This document shows positions 45,351-53,966 of a DNA stretch of 64,000 nt, one piece after another. The notes beneath the pieces were generated by a model that did not search any database, was not told where the DNA came from, and saw only the letters and a list, made by a program, of their open reading frames with translations. Origin of the DNA: Niabella aurantiaca DSM 17617 (lineage in GTDB: Bacteria; Bacteroidota; Bacteroidia; Chitinophagales; Chitinophagaceae); the NCBI RefSeq assembly GCF_000374125.1, contig NZ_KB893632.1:109-64108 (forward strand), given 5' to 3'. The position numbers and the translations under genes were made by a program. Within the stretch, counting starts at the first letter, position 1; each line of letters starts with the position of its first letter.

Positions 45351-46183
45351 AATGAAGTTGTTTAGAAGGTGGCAAATCTATTGGGCAAACAATAACAAAT
45401 TGTTAAGCAAACATTAACAAATTTAAACTAAATTAAGATAATTAAACGTAAAAATTAATTAAAATAAATATAATTAAACTTAATATTTGAAGTACTGTTG
45501 GTTGTGAAAGAGGCTCTCCTGAAACAGGGAACGGATCCCGCCGATCTTTTTATGAGGAGAGGGGGCTTCTTTTCCGTAAAAAGCCGCTTTGAGGACTAAT
45601 GATAGACCGGCATCCATTTTATTAAAATGAGTGTTCTCCTAAATGGTTTCTAGAGAGGCCATAGCCGTCAGGTTAAAAATAGGTCTATCATCATAAGATG
45701 CAGCCCGAATAAGCCATTTAAGCTAAAAGGGCCTGATCTTTTGATAGCAAACAAGGCGCAGCGCGCCGCAAATCATTGTAACAGGAACTCCCGGAACTTG
45801 CTCTTAGCCGCAGCGCGGCGGGAATCTTTTAGGAGCCTTATTAGCGGTGCGCTGACCGTCCGAAAGGATCATCCGGGCGGGCACCTCTATTCAATCTTGT
45901 ATTGCTTGCTAATAAGCGCTTGATGCATCTGGCGGAGATACAAACCATGACCTGCGCTACTGGCAGTGTCCGCACCGACCGGATATAGTTTTGATACGAG
46001 TTCGCTATAAATGTTTTTGGAGCAGGTTTTTATAAAGCGGTCCACAGGATCTGCTGAATATTCCTTTTTTTAACTGGAGGGCTGCCTTTTTTGGATCAGT
46101 TCATAAAAATGAGCCTGTATTCCCGGGATGGATTCTTTGCGGGATCATCAGCAGAAGCTGCTGTTTTCGAAAAGGGGGCATGG
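45351..46183. other. 830-bp region without genes upstream of susC and downstream of the kinase
   Basis: The first ~140 bp are AT-rich and hold the susC promoter region. The remainder is of average composition without believable reading frames. It contains a perfect 10-bp inverted repeat ATGATAGACC/GGTCTATCAT (45599-45608/45682-45691) and GC-rich CGCAGCGCG-type repeats near 45750-45820. No transposase remnant could be read in any frame. It could hold a degraded element or a non-coding RNA. Confidence 0.5.
45385..45423 (-). promoter_or_regulatory. Two direct 17-bp repeats upstream of the second susC
   Basis: GCAAACAATAACAAATT (45385-45401) and GCAAACATTAACAAATT (45407-45423) differ at one position and repeat every 22 bp, about two helical turns. 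They begin 34 bp upstream of the susC ATG. A third copy (16 of 17 identical to the second, same orientation relative to the gene) lies upstream of the Oar-like gene at 50479-50495. Confidence 0.55.
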
Positions 46184-46822
46184 TCAGAACAAACCGTACA
46201 GCTGGGCGTCAATTTTGGAGATGATCTTTCCAAAATCCTCGCTGTTATCTGCAAAATTGTTTTTATCTACATCGATGATCAGCAGCTTTCCTTCTTTGTA
46301 CGACCCGATCCATTTATTGTAGTATTCATTCAGCCGTTTCAGATAGTCCAGGCGAATGTTCTCTTCATATTCCCGTCCGCGTTTCTGAATTTGTCCTACA
46401 AGCGTAGGCACGGAGGCATTCAGGTAGATCATGAGATCCGGAGGACGTACCATTGATTTCAGTGTTTGAAAGAACTGGTAGTAATTGTCAAAGTCCCGCT
46501 TGCTCATCAGTCCCATTTCGTGAAGATTGGGCGCAAAGATGTTGGCGTCCTCGTAAATGGTACGGTCCTGAATCACGGTTTCCGTACCATTCTGGATGTC
46601 GATCAGTTGTTTTAGCCGGCTGTTGAGAAAATAGATCTGTAGGTTAAAGCTCCATCGTGGCATATCATCATAAAAATCCATCAGGTAAGGGTTGTGATCC
46701 ACATCTTCAAAATTGGGGATCCACTTATAATGCTTGCTCAGCATTTCCGTTAAGGTGGTCTTACCGGCACCAATATTGCCAGCTATGGCAATGTGCTTGG
46801 GTTTGGATTTTGATTTAGCCAT
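46184..46822 (-). CDS. Deoxynucleoside kinase
   Basis: This 212-aa protein has the P-loop GNIGAGKTT at 15-23, the substrate-side ENVD-like FEDVDHNPYL, MPRWSFNLQIYFLNSRL, the DRTIYED motif equivalent to the DRS motif of deoxynucleoside kinases, and the lid RGREYEENIRLDYLKRLNEYYNKW. It belongs to the dCK/dGK family of bacteria and phosphorylates deoxyadenosine, deoxycytidine or deoxyguanosine for nucleotide salvage; which one cannot be decided here. It is 71 bp downstream of trpS on the same strand. Confidence 0.9.
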   Translation of the reverse strand: MAKSKSKPKHIAIAGNIGAGKTTLTEMLSKHYKWIPNFEDVDHNPYLMDFYDDMPRWSFNLQIYFLNSRLKQLIDIQNGTETVIQDRTIYEDANIFAPNLHEMGLMSKRDFDNYYQFFQTLKSMVRPPDLMIYLNASVPTLVGQIQKRGREYEENIRLDYLKRLNEYYNKWIGSYKEGKLLIIDVDKNNFADNSEDFGKIISKIDAQLYGLF

Positions 46823-46893
46823 GTTACAAGGGTGATCGAAGAATGGTTTTGTTTTGAAAAATAACCATTCTTTTTTAAATCATTCTATTTTTC

Positions 46894-47898
46894 TTAAAAG
46901 TATTTCAAGCCCATGGCCTGGCGTACCAGCTGTATGGTTTGCGCCGCATTTTCTGCTGCCTTTTGTGCGCCTACTTTCAGGATGATACTCAATGCACGCT
47001 CGTCTTCCCGGATGGCTTTTGCCTTTTCGCGGATGGGGCTGATAAACCGTACCATATCTTCAGCCAGCTGTTTTTTAAGATCGCCGTAACGAATAGTGCA
47101 GGCGTTAAAATCAGCATCGTATTTTTCAATGACCGCCGGGTCGCTTACCAGTCGCATCAGGTCAAAGATGTTGACAATGTAATCGGGCTTTTCTGAATTT
47201 GCTGTTGCAGGCCCCGCATCTGTTTTGGCTTTCATGATCTTTTTGCGGATCAGGTCATCGTCGTCCGACAGGTATATGGTGGCGTACTGGTTCTCGCTTT
47301 TGCTCATTTTGCCGGCACCGTCCAAACTGGGCACTTTTAGCAGCTGCTGCCCGTAGTTGAACGCTTTGGGCTCCGGAAACACTTCGCCGTAACGGTGATT
47401 AAAACGGTTGCCAAATGTACGCGTCATTTCAAGATGCTGCTCCTGGTCTTTACCAACAGGAACGAAATGTGCACGGTGGATCAGTATGTCGGAAGCCATC
47501 AGCACGGGGTAGGTCAGCAACCCGGCATTTACGTTTTCCGGCTGTAGCTTTACTTTGTCCTTGAAGGTGGTGGTTTTTTCGAGTTCGCCTTTATAGGCCA
47601 GCATGTTGAGATAAAGATAAAGTTCGGTTGTTTGCGGAAGGTCGCTCTGACAATACAATACGCATTTATCCGGATCCAACCCACTGGCCAGGTAATAAGA
47701 GGTAACTGAGAGTATGTGTTCTCTAAGCTCCTTTGTATCGGGGTGGGTGGTGAGTGAATGCAGGTCTGCGATAAAAAAATAGCAACTGTATTCGTCCTGC
47801 ATTTTTACATAGTTCCGCAGCGCTCCAAAATAATTCCCCAAATGAAGCTGCCCTGTAGGCCGTACTCCACTTAAAACGATTTCACCTTTTTTGCTCAT
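46894..47898 (-). CDS. trpS: Tryptophanyl-tRNA synthetase
   Basis: ATG 47898 gives 334 aa, preferred over TTG 47907. Class I synthetase motifs: SGVRPTGQLHLGNYFGAL (HIGH equivalent HLGN at 19-22) and GKMSKSE (KMSKS) near residue 205; also DILIHRAHFVPVGKDQEQHLEMTR. It charges tRNA-Trp. A -7 box TATCTTTG (47905-47912) ends 6 nt before the ATG, so the mRNA is probably leaderless, and a perfect palindrome lies just upstream of that box. Confidence 0.96.
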   Translation of the reverse strand: MSKKGEIVLSGVRPTGQLHLGNYFGALRNYVKMQDEYSCYFFIADLHSLTTHPDTKELREHILSVTSYYLASGLDPDKCVLYCQSDLPQTTELYLYLNMLAYKGELEKTTTFKDKVKLQPENVNAGLLTYPVLMASDILIHRAHFVPVGKDQEQHLEMTRTFGNRFNHRYGEVFPEPKAFNYGQQLLKVPSLDGAGKMSKSENQYATIYLSDDDDLIRKKIMKAKTDAGPATANSEKPDYIVNIFDLMRLVSDPAVIEKYDADFNACTIRYGDLKKQLAEDMVRFISPIREKAKAIREDERALSIILKVGAQKAAENAAQTIQLVRQAMGLKYF

Positions 47899-47904
47899 AG
47901 GCGG

Positions 47905-47912
47905 CAAAGATA
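47905..47912 (-). promoter_or_regulatory. Candidate -7 element abutting the trpS start
   Basis: Minus strand TATCTTTG then six bases CCGCCT then ATG. This spacing places the transcription start on the A of the ATG. rnhA has the same arrangement (TATCTTTG, six bases, ATG). Confidence 0.55.
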
Positions 47913-47930
47913 GATAAAGTTTGATGTTTT

Positions 47931-47946
47931 CCCGATCGCGATCGGG
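47931..47946. repeat. Perfect 16-bp palindrome CCCGATCGCGATCGGG upstream of trpS
   Basis: Self-complementary over all 16 bases; it covers the region where a -33 element of the trpS promoter would lie. Palindromes of the CCCGAT...ATCGGG type occur as dispersed intergenic repeats in Bacteroidota, as I recall; a regulatory role is possible but not shown. Confidence 0.6.
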
Positions 47947-47974
47947 GGGATGGTTCTTTGTAAAGTTCAGTGGT

Positions 47975-48591
47975 TTAAGAATTGAGCCCTCTTACCGGGT
48001 GTACAGGGGGCGCTGCATGCAGCCCGGAATCATAAACAGAAAGCAGTATGGGCTGTGTGGAAGCATCAATAAGGGATTGCAGCTTTTTTAAAAAACCAGG
48101 GCTTACGGTGGGGCAGCCATCGCTTTGACAAATTTCGTAGTTCACATCTGTTTCCGGTACGCAGGCATGGGAGTTGAGGACCGCGTACCGTTCAAATGCA
48201 TGGCTGCTGCTGCTGTCGAGTCTGTATAATTTATAGGCCAGTCCAAATTTTCCCTGGTAGGGTTTCCCGCCTTTATAACATCCCAGGGAGGTACACATGC
48301 TACCTGACTCATTACTGTAATGCCGCCCCCCGGCCATCGTTCTCCGCAAGGCCCATGGGTGACCAATCCGGAACCGGTAATCTGGTCCCCGGCCGGATCA
48401 TAAATAAGAAAACGCTTTTTGAAAGAAGGCTGGCGCATATCGATCAGGAATGCGATGGAAGGGCCGAACCGCTGTTTCCGGACCCTGTCTTTGATGGTTG
48501 CCAGTTGTGGTGCTGACGGGGCCGCCCCGCTTCCGGGTGGTTCCGGCCAGGCTTGCAGGGTTACTATAATAGTAAAGGAAACCACAGGCAA
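47975..48591 (-). pseudogene. L,D-transpeptidase-like (YkuD-type) gene with a frameshift
   Basis: The first frame (IAFLIDMRQPSFKKRFLIYDPAGDQITGSGLVTHG) and the second (HYSNESGSMCTSLGCYKGGKPYQGKFGLAYKLYRLD, then LNSHACVPETDV and ICQSDGCPTVS with the catalytic Cys) are consecutive parts of the murein L,D-transpeptidase catalytic-domain family. Joining them needs one extra G in the G6 run (complement of about 48327-48332). The N-terminus is also unclear: no ATG, only TTG 48591, and a partial signal-like stretch lies upstream. It is a pseudogene or a base-calling error. It ends 77 bp from the trpS start region. Confidence 0.7.
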
Positions 48592-48675
48592 GCAGCCGGC
48601 AAAATAGAATAGGAAAGCCTTTCAAAAATGGCTTTTCCAGGAAGACGCCGTTACAGGAACAACCCGTAACGGCGG

Positions 48676-48699
48676 CAGCCGGTAAAAATCTACCGGCTG
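48676..48699. repeat. Perfect 9-bp hairpin CAGCCGGTA/TACCGGCTG
   Basis: Arms 48676-48684 and 48691-48699 with a 6-nt loop, next to a second inverted repeat. No T-run follows, so its role is open. Confidence 0.55.
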
Positions 48700-48707
48700 T
48701 AATCAAG

Positions 48708-48751
48708 AAATTTGTAATCAAGGTGATTGCCAAAATGTTGATTACAAATTT
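48708..48751. repeat. Perfect 14-bp inverted repeat AAATTTGTAATCAA/TTGATTACAAATTT
   Basis: Arms 48708-48721 and 48738-48751 with a 16-nt centre. AT-rich and without a T-run, it looks more like a protein-binding site or element end than a terminator. Confidence 0.6.
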
Positions 48752-49010
48752 GTAATTGCTGAAGAATATTATAATGGACCGGTATTGATTTTAGTAAAAA
48801 ATATCCTCTTAAACGGTTTGTGAAGAAACCATGATCCGCGCCACGGTCAGTATCCTTACTGACCGGACAATAAATTTATAAAGATCATTTTGATACCGGT
48901 TCATAATTACGGCTGATTTGATTGCCGCACCTCCGGGTTAAAAAAGGCGGGTAGTCCGACGGAAGCGGGCAGGCGCAGGGCGGGAGGCTGCTTTCCTTCG
49001 CCGGTAAGGC

Positions 49011-49049
49011 AAAAAAAAATCCCAGAGCACCGCTACCGGTTACCGGGAT
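49011..49049 (-). terminator. Possible ribBA terminator
   Basis: On the minus strand ATCCC (complement of 49045-49049) and GGGAT (complement of 49019-49023) enclose a GC-rich loop and are followed by nine T (complement of 49011-49019). The stem is short, so support is moderate. Confidence 0.45.
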
Positions 49050-49084
49050 GTATCTTTAGGAACGATGATCCCCGAGGTGGAGTG

Positions 49085-50284
49085 TTAAAATTCGTGGCCC
49101 AGTTTTTCTTTTTTTGTCCGCAGGTATTTTTCGTTGTGTTCGTTGGGGCTGATCACAATGGGTACACTTTCCACGATCTCAAGCCCGTAGCCGATGAGGC
49201 CTACACGTTTCCGGGGGTTGTTGCTCATCAGGCGCAGCTTGGTCACATCCAGGTGCCGCAGGATCTGGGCGCCCACACCATAATCCCGTTCGTCCATTTT
49301 AAAGCCCAGGTGCAGGTTGGCTTCTACGGTATCCATACCGTTCTCCTGCAGTTTATAGGCTTTTAATTTATTCATCAGTCCAATGCCGCGGCCTTCCTGG
49401 TTCATATATAAAATAATGCCTTTACCTTCCTGCTCTACCATTTGCATGGCTTTGTGCAGCTGGTCGCCACAATCGCAGCGCAGCGAGCCCAGGATGTCAC
49501 CTGTAAAGCAGGAGGAATGGACTCTTGTAAGTACCGGCTCTCCTTTTTCCCATTCGCCTTTGATCAGCGCAAGGTGCTCGTTGTTGCTGTTCTTGTCTCT
49601 AAATGCCACCAGGGTGAAGTTGCCATAGCGTGTAGGCATGTTTACGCGCACGATCTCTTCGATCAGGGAATCGCGTTTCAGACGGTATTCGATCAGGTCC
49701 TTGATGCAGATAAGTTTCAGATCAAATGTTTTCGCTACTTCGATCAGGTCGGGCAACCGGGCCATGGTACCATCATCGTTCATGATCTCCACGAGTACGG
49801 CCCCGTACGGGTAAGGGAACCCTGCCAGCCGGGCCAGGTCGGTAGCTGCTTCCGTATGTCCTACACGACGCAGCACCCCGCCTTTTTTTGAACGCAGGGG
49901 AAAGATATGTCCCGGACGGCCCAGATCAGAAGGGTTGGTGAAGGGGTTATTGAGCGCTTCAATGGTCTTGGCCCTGTCTGAAGCGGAAATGCCGGTGCCA
50001 CAGCCGTTACCCAGCAGATCCACTGAAATGGTAAAGGCGGTTTCGTGCAGCGCGGTATTGTTGGTCACCATAGGCGGCAGGTTCAGCTCGTCGCACCGCT
50101 CTTCCGGCAGGGGGGTACAGATCAGCCCACGGCCGTTCTTGGCCATAAAATTTACGACTTCCGGGGTAATGGTTGCTGCAGCGGTAATGAAATCACCTTC
50201 ATTTTCACGGTCTTCATCATCTACAACGATAACCAACTTGCCATTTTTGATTGCATCAATGGCGGTTTCTATTGAATCAAACAT
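49085..50284 (-). CDS. ribBA: Bifunctional DHBP synthase / GTP cyclohydrolase II
   Basis: The 399-aa protein has an N-terminal RibB domain ([15 protein letters not shown] near 20-36, and [14 protein letters not shown]) and a C-terminal RibA domain with zinc ligands in [20 protein letters not shown] and the catalytic [14 protein letters not shown]. It makes 3,4-dihydroxy-2-butanone 4-phosphate and opens GTP, the two entry steps of riboflavin synthesis. Fusion length is standard. A TATCTTTG box lies at 50305-50312. No FMN riboswitch was recognised in the short leader. Confidence 0.96.
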   Translation of the reverse strand: MFDSIETAIDAIKNGKLVIVVDDEDRENEGDFITAAATITPEVVNFMAKNGRGLICTPLPEERCDELNLPPMVTNNTALHETAFTISVDLLGNGCGTGISASDRAKTIEALNNPFTNPSDLGRPGHIFPLRSKKGGVLRRVGHTEAATDLARLAGFPYPYGAVLVEIMNDDGTMARLPDLIEVAKTFDLKLICIKDLIEYRLKRDSLIEEIVRVNMPTRYGNFTLVAFRDKNSNNEHLALIKGEWEKGEPVLTRVHSSCFTGDILGSLRCDCGDQLHKAMQMVEQEGKGIILYMNQEGRGIGLMNKLKAYKLQENGMDTVEANLHLGFKMDERDYGVGAQILRHLDVTKLRLMSNNPRKRVGLIGYGLEIVESVPIVISPNEHNEKYLRTKKEKLGHEF

Positions 50285-50304
50285 ATTTTTTGCAGAAATT
50301 TATA

Positions 50305-50312
50305 CAAAGATA
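50305..50312 (-). promoter_or_regulatory. Candidate -7 element for ribBA
   Basis: Minus strand TATCTTTG, 20 nt before the ATG. It fits TAnnTTTG; the -33 partner is not clear. The resulting leader is too short for an FMN riboswitch. Confidence 0.5.
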
Positions 50313-50478
50313 ACGATTGTAAGCCGGGTTTGGTTTAGGCGGCAAAGTTTCGTGTTCGGTCGTTACAGGTTTCACTGTTTTGTGCTATGGTTGCCCGTTT
50401 TAGTTTAAAGTTTCGTGCCTGGGTTGAGTGTGGGTTGATCCCGGTCAATTTATGAACGAATGTTAGCGGATTGGTTAC

Positions 50479-50495
50479 AATTTGTTAATATTTGC
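50479..50495 (+). promoter_or_regulatory. Third copy of the 17-bp susC-promoter motif, upstream of the Oar-like gene
   Basis: AATTTGTTAATATTTGC is 16 of 17 identical to the reverse complement of 45407-45423 and lies 61 bp upstream of the ATG, in the same orientation relative to the gene it precedes. Confidence 0.5.
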
Positions 50496-50556
50496 GCCTG
50501 AAATGTTAAAGTTTATTCTGTTTCTTTGCCCCTGAAATCACTTAATCCCAAATTTT

Positions 50557-53500
50557 ATGCTAAAGAAGATTTATCTATTCATCGCTGTGGCGCTTCTCTC
50601 CACGGCTTTTCTGCATGCGCAGGTAACAACGAGCGGAGCTTCCGGGACAGTAAAAGGACAGAACGGGGAGGCCCTTGTTGGTGCAACAGTTGTGTTAACT
50701 CATACGCCAACGGGGACGGTATATAGTACAATAACAAAGAATGGAGGTGTATTTAATATCCAGAATATGAACCCCGGCGGGCCTTATGCACTTGAGGTAT
50801 CCAATGTCGGCTATGAAACCTACACCTTATCTGATATTTCTATTCCTCTCGGCGACATCTATCAGGCTACGGTAAACATGAGCACTGCGGCTCGACAGCT
50901 GTCTGAAGTAATCGTTTCAGGCGCAGCGCGGAACCAGCGTATTGGTGCTGCAACCAATATTTCCAGAACGCAGATTACCAATCTTCCTAATATCAACAGA
51001 AGTCTGATGGACGTTACGAAGCTCTCGCCGCAGTCCAACGGAGGCAGCTTTTTGGGAATGAGTAATCGTTTTAATAACATCACGGTTGACGGCTCTGTAT
51101 TTAACAACAACTTTGGATTGGGCTCCAACCCGCTTCCGGGTGGTGCATCCCAGCCAATTTCTATCGATGCAATCGATCAGGTGCAGGTAAACCTGGCACC
51201 TTATGATGTACGCCAGGCCGGTTTTACAGGTGCGGGCGTAAATGCAGTTACACGCCGTGGTACCAATGCGTTTTACGCAACGGTGTATGACTACTACAAA
51301 AACCAGAGCTTTAACGGCAAAAAAGTGGATGGGTTTGAACTGCCTTCCATCCTGAAATCTTCTTCGAATATTTTTGGTGCCAGTGTAGGCGGCCCCATCA
51401 TCAAGAACAAATTGTTCTTCTTTGTAAACGGTGAATATGAAAAGAAGGTGAATCCCGGCCAAAACTGGATTCCTTCAAACGGAAGTAGCAATCCTAATGC
51501 CACCCCCAATGTTCAGGAATCGGACATGGTGAAGATGAGCGATTTTCTGAAATCGAAATACGGATACGATCCGGGAGGATTCTCTGGTTATGATTTTAAT
51601 ACCAAAAACACCAAGTTCCTGGGACGTATCGACTGGAATATTAATGATAACAACCGCTTTTCCATACGATACAATCAATCTGAAACTTCTGATGATGTAT
51701 TAACCAACACAAGCAGTGGCCCTAACCCCCGCATTTCGAACGGCCGTGTTGGAGGAAGATCCGGCGGCTTAAGCTTTTCTAATTCCAACTATACGCAGAA
51801 CAATAACGTGTATTCTCTGGTAGGGGAACTTAACAGTAAGTTTAATAGTTCTGTTTCCAACCAGTTCCTGGCTTCGTTTACAAAGATCCACGACTTTCGT
51901 GCCACGCCGGGATCTCAATTTCCTTTCGTGGATATCATGAGAGATGCTAACAATGTTTTAATGAGTTTTGGCTCTGAAATATATTCTTACCAGAACTACG
52001 TTAAGAATAATACCGTAAACATTGCAGATAACCTTACCTGGAATCTGGGGCAGCACAACATCCTGGCGGGCATCAGCTTTGATTATATGAGTTTTGAGAA
52101 CTCATTTGCAAACTTCGGTGGACAGAGTTATTACCGCTATGCATCTATGCAGGACTTTTTTGACAATAATCCCCCCTCTGTTTTTGCGATTACTTACAGC
52201 AATACGGATCGGGCTGCAGTAGAAGCAGCACAAGCAAAGTTTGGTCAGGCGGGCTTCTACCTGCAGGATGTATATACGGTAAACGACCGTCTGAAACTCA
52301 CCTATGGTGTTCGTTTTGATCTTCCGTTCTATCCCGGCAACAAAGTGTCTAATGATTCTTTATACGCTATTCCACTGCGTGACCCCTCCGGCCAGGAATT
52401 TCGTGCAGACGTGGGTATCTGGCCGAAGGCAAAATTGCTGGTATCTCCCCGTGTAGGCTTTACTTATACTGCCGGAGACGACAGGAGTTGGGTGGTTAGA
52501 GGCGGAACCGGCATCTTTACTGGAAGGATCCCGTTTGTGTGGCTGGTAAACCAATCGTCTGATAACGGGGTATTAAACACTACTGCTACATACAGTTCCT
52601 CCAATGCGAACATGAATGATTACCTGTTTGATCCCAATAGGACAGCGCATGTTCCTCAAACACTGCCATCAACAATCAGAATCATTCCGGGAGCTTATTA
52701 TAGTGTGACCTCCCCGGATTTTAAGATACCGCAGGTATGGAGAAGCAACCTGGCTATTGATAAAAGCTTTGGCGACGGATACACCGCCTCTGTTGAAGGG
52801 ATCTTTTCCAAAACAATCAATGCTGTTTATCACTACAACGCCAACCTGGGGGATGTGAAAGGACAACGTACTGGTTTTGGCGGCGATGACCGGAATGTCT
52901 ATAACAGCTCTTTCACGAGCGAAGTTGGACAGGTGTTTGTAATGGACAATACCTCCAAAGGATCATCCTTTGCTTTAACTGCAGCGCTGTCCCGGAGGTT
53001 CTCTAAAAACTGGCAGGCCTCTGTGGCGTATACATATGCTAATGCAAAAGATATATCTCCCAACAACGGAGACCGCTCACAAAGCTCCTGGACTCAAAAC
53101 GCGATCATTGCAAACCCCAATGCTCCGGAACTGGGGTACTCTGCATACAACATCCCTCATCGGGTAAACGCCTATGCATCTTACAGATTTGAATATGCCA
53201 ATCAAAACCTGGCGAGTACCATTACCTTGTTTTATTCCGGTGCTTCCCAGCAACGTTACCTGTACCGGTACGGTGGCGATATCAATGGGGACGGTGCCAC
53301 CAATGACTTGTTCTATGTTCCCGAATCCAGAAATGGACTCGAACAGCAGTTTACTTCATTAACCGTTAAAAAAGATGACGTTTCCACAACCTATACCCCG
53401 GCAGAACAGGCTGATGCATTTTGGGCCTTTATTGAGAACGACAAGCAATTGAAGGACCGCAAAGGCTCCTATGTTGAGCGTTTTGATGGATTGCTACCCT

Positions 53501-53796
53501 GGGTGAACCAGCTGGACCTGCGGTTCCTGCAAGACATCAAGCCGACGATTGGCAGCCGTAAACATACCTTCCAGATCAGTGTTGATATTCAGAACCTGCT
53601 GAATGTATTTAACAATGGATGGGGAAACAGGTATTCTTATAACTATGGCGGGTTTTCTGACCAGGGCATTGTGGGGGTAGATCGGAACACCGGAAAATTT
53701 ACATTTGACCCTTCGGGCAGTAAAGCCCTGTACAGCAAAGCCAATAATTTTGTTAGTACCTGGAACATGCAGCTGGGTATCCGCTATATTTTTTAA
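50557..53796 (+). CDS. Oar-like TonB-dependent outer-membrane receptor
   Basis: A 1079-aa protein with a signal peptide (to AQ near 22), a carboxypeptidase-regulatory-like domain (ASGTVKGQNGEALVGATVVLTHTPTGT, about 29-110), a plug (QLSEVIVSGAARNQRIGAATNISRTQITNLPNINRSLMDVTKLSP) and a long barrel ending GIRYIF. The FNNITVDGSVFNNNFGLG and GAGVNAVTRRGTNAF segments fit the Oar group, which has no SusD partner; none is adjacent. Oar-type proteins are linked to envelope adhesion or protease secretion in Myxococcota and to peptide import in some Bacteroidota. Monocistronic, with a strong terminator downstream. Confidence 0.92.
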   Translation: MLKKIYLFIAVALLSTAFLHAQVTTSGASGTVKGQNGEALVGATVVLTHTPTGTVYSTITKNGGVFNIQNMNPGGPYALEVSNVGYETYTLSDISIPLGDIYQATVNMSTAARQLSEVIVSGAARNQRIGAATNISRTQITNLPNINRSLMDVTKLSPQSNGGSFLGMSNRFNNITVDGSVFNNNFGLGSNPLPGGASQPISIDAIDQVQVNLAPYDVRQAGFTGAGVNAVTRRGTNAFYATVYDYYKNQSFNGKKVDGFELPSILKSSSNIFGASVGGPIIKNKLFFFVNGEYEKKVNPGQNWIPSNGSSNPNATPNVQESDMVKMSDFLKSKYGYDPGGFSGYDFNTKNTKFLGRIDWNINDNNRFSIRYNQSETSDDVLTNTSSGPNPRISNGRVGGRSGGLSFSNSNYTQNNNVYSLVGELNSKFNSSVSNQFLASFTKIHDFRATPGSQFPFVDIMRDANNVLMSFGSEIYSYQNYVKNNTVNIADNLTWNLGQHNILAGISFDYMSFENSFANFGGQSYYRYASMQDFFDNNPPSVFAITYSNTDRAAVEAAQAKFGQAGFYLQDVYTVNDRLKLTYGVRFDLPFYPGNKVSNDSLYAIPLRDPSGQEFRADVGIWPKAKLLVSPRVGFTYTAGDDRSWVVRGGTGIFTGRIPFVWLVNQSSDNGVLNTTATYSSSNANMNDYLFDPNRTAHVPQTLPSTIRIIPGAYYSVTSPDFKIPQVWRSNLAIDKSFGDGYTASVEGIFSKTINAVYHYNANLGDVKGQRTGFGGDDRNVYNSSFTSEVGQVFVMDNTSKGSSFALTAALSRRFSKNWQASVAYTYANAKDISPNNGDRSQSSWTQNAIIANPNAPELGYSAYNIPHRVNAYASYRFEYANQNLASTITLFYSGASQQRYLYRYGGDINGDGATNDLFYVPESRNGLEQQFTSLTVKKDDVSTTYTPAEQADAFWAFIENDKQLKDRKGSYVERFDGLLPWVNQLDLRFLQDIKPTIGSRKHTFQISVDIQNLLNVFNNGWGNRYSYNYGGFSDQGIVGVDRNTGKFTFDPSGSKALYSKANNFVSTWNMQLGIRYIF

Positions 53797-53821
53797 GTAA
53801 CTCCTGCATCAAGTTTTTTCG

Positions 53822-53846
53822 AAACCGCCTCCCGGCGGTTTTTTTT
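53822..53846 (+). terminator. Rho-independent terminator of the Oar-like gene
   Basis: AAACCGCC (53822-53829) pairs with GGCGGTTT (53834-53841) around loop TCCC, followed by T8 (53839-53846). It lies 25 bp after the stop codon. Confidence 0.88.
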
Positions 53847-53966
53847 ATGGAGCGAGGACGCCTTTTGGGAAGGACAAACATCCAGGCAGTAAGACCCTGG
53901 ATCCTTACTTGTCCGGTACCGGCGATTCAGACGGTTTGAGATGGTTCCGAAAACCCCCTGGCAGGA

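Larger units (their letters stand above)
48592..49084. other. Spacer between the transpeptidase-like gene and ribBA
   Basis: About 490 bp without a convincing gene. Contains two perfect inverted repeats (48676-48699 and 48708-48751) and the ribBA terminator near 49011-49049. Confidence 0.5.

Noticed and set aside
45700-45940. Insertion-sequence remnant in the gene-free spacer
   Set aside because: No transposase motif in any frame and no terminal repeats with target duplications were found.
48398-48733. 111-aa open frame overlapping the transpeptidase-like gene
   Set aside because: It is in a different frame from both conserved halves and shows no conserved motif, although its first part has a signal-like hydrophobic stretch.
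50285-50556. FMN riboswitch upstream of ribBA
   Set aside because: The candidate -7 box leaves only about a 15-nt leader, and no conserved RFN-element sequence is visible.
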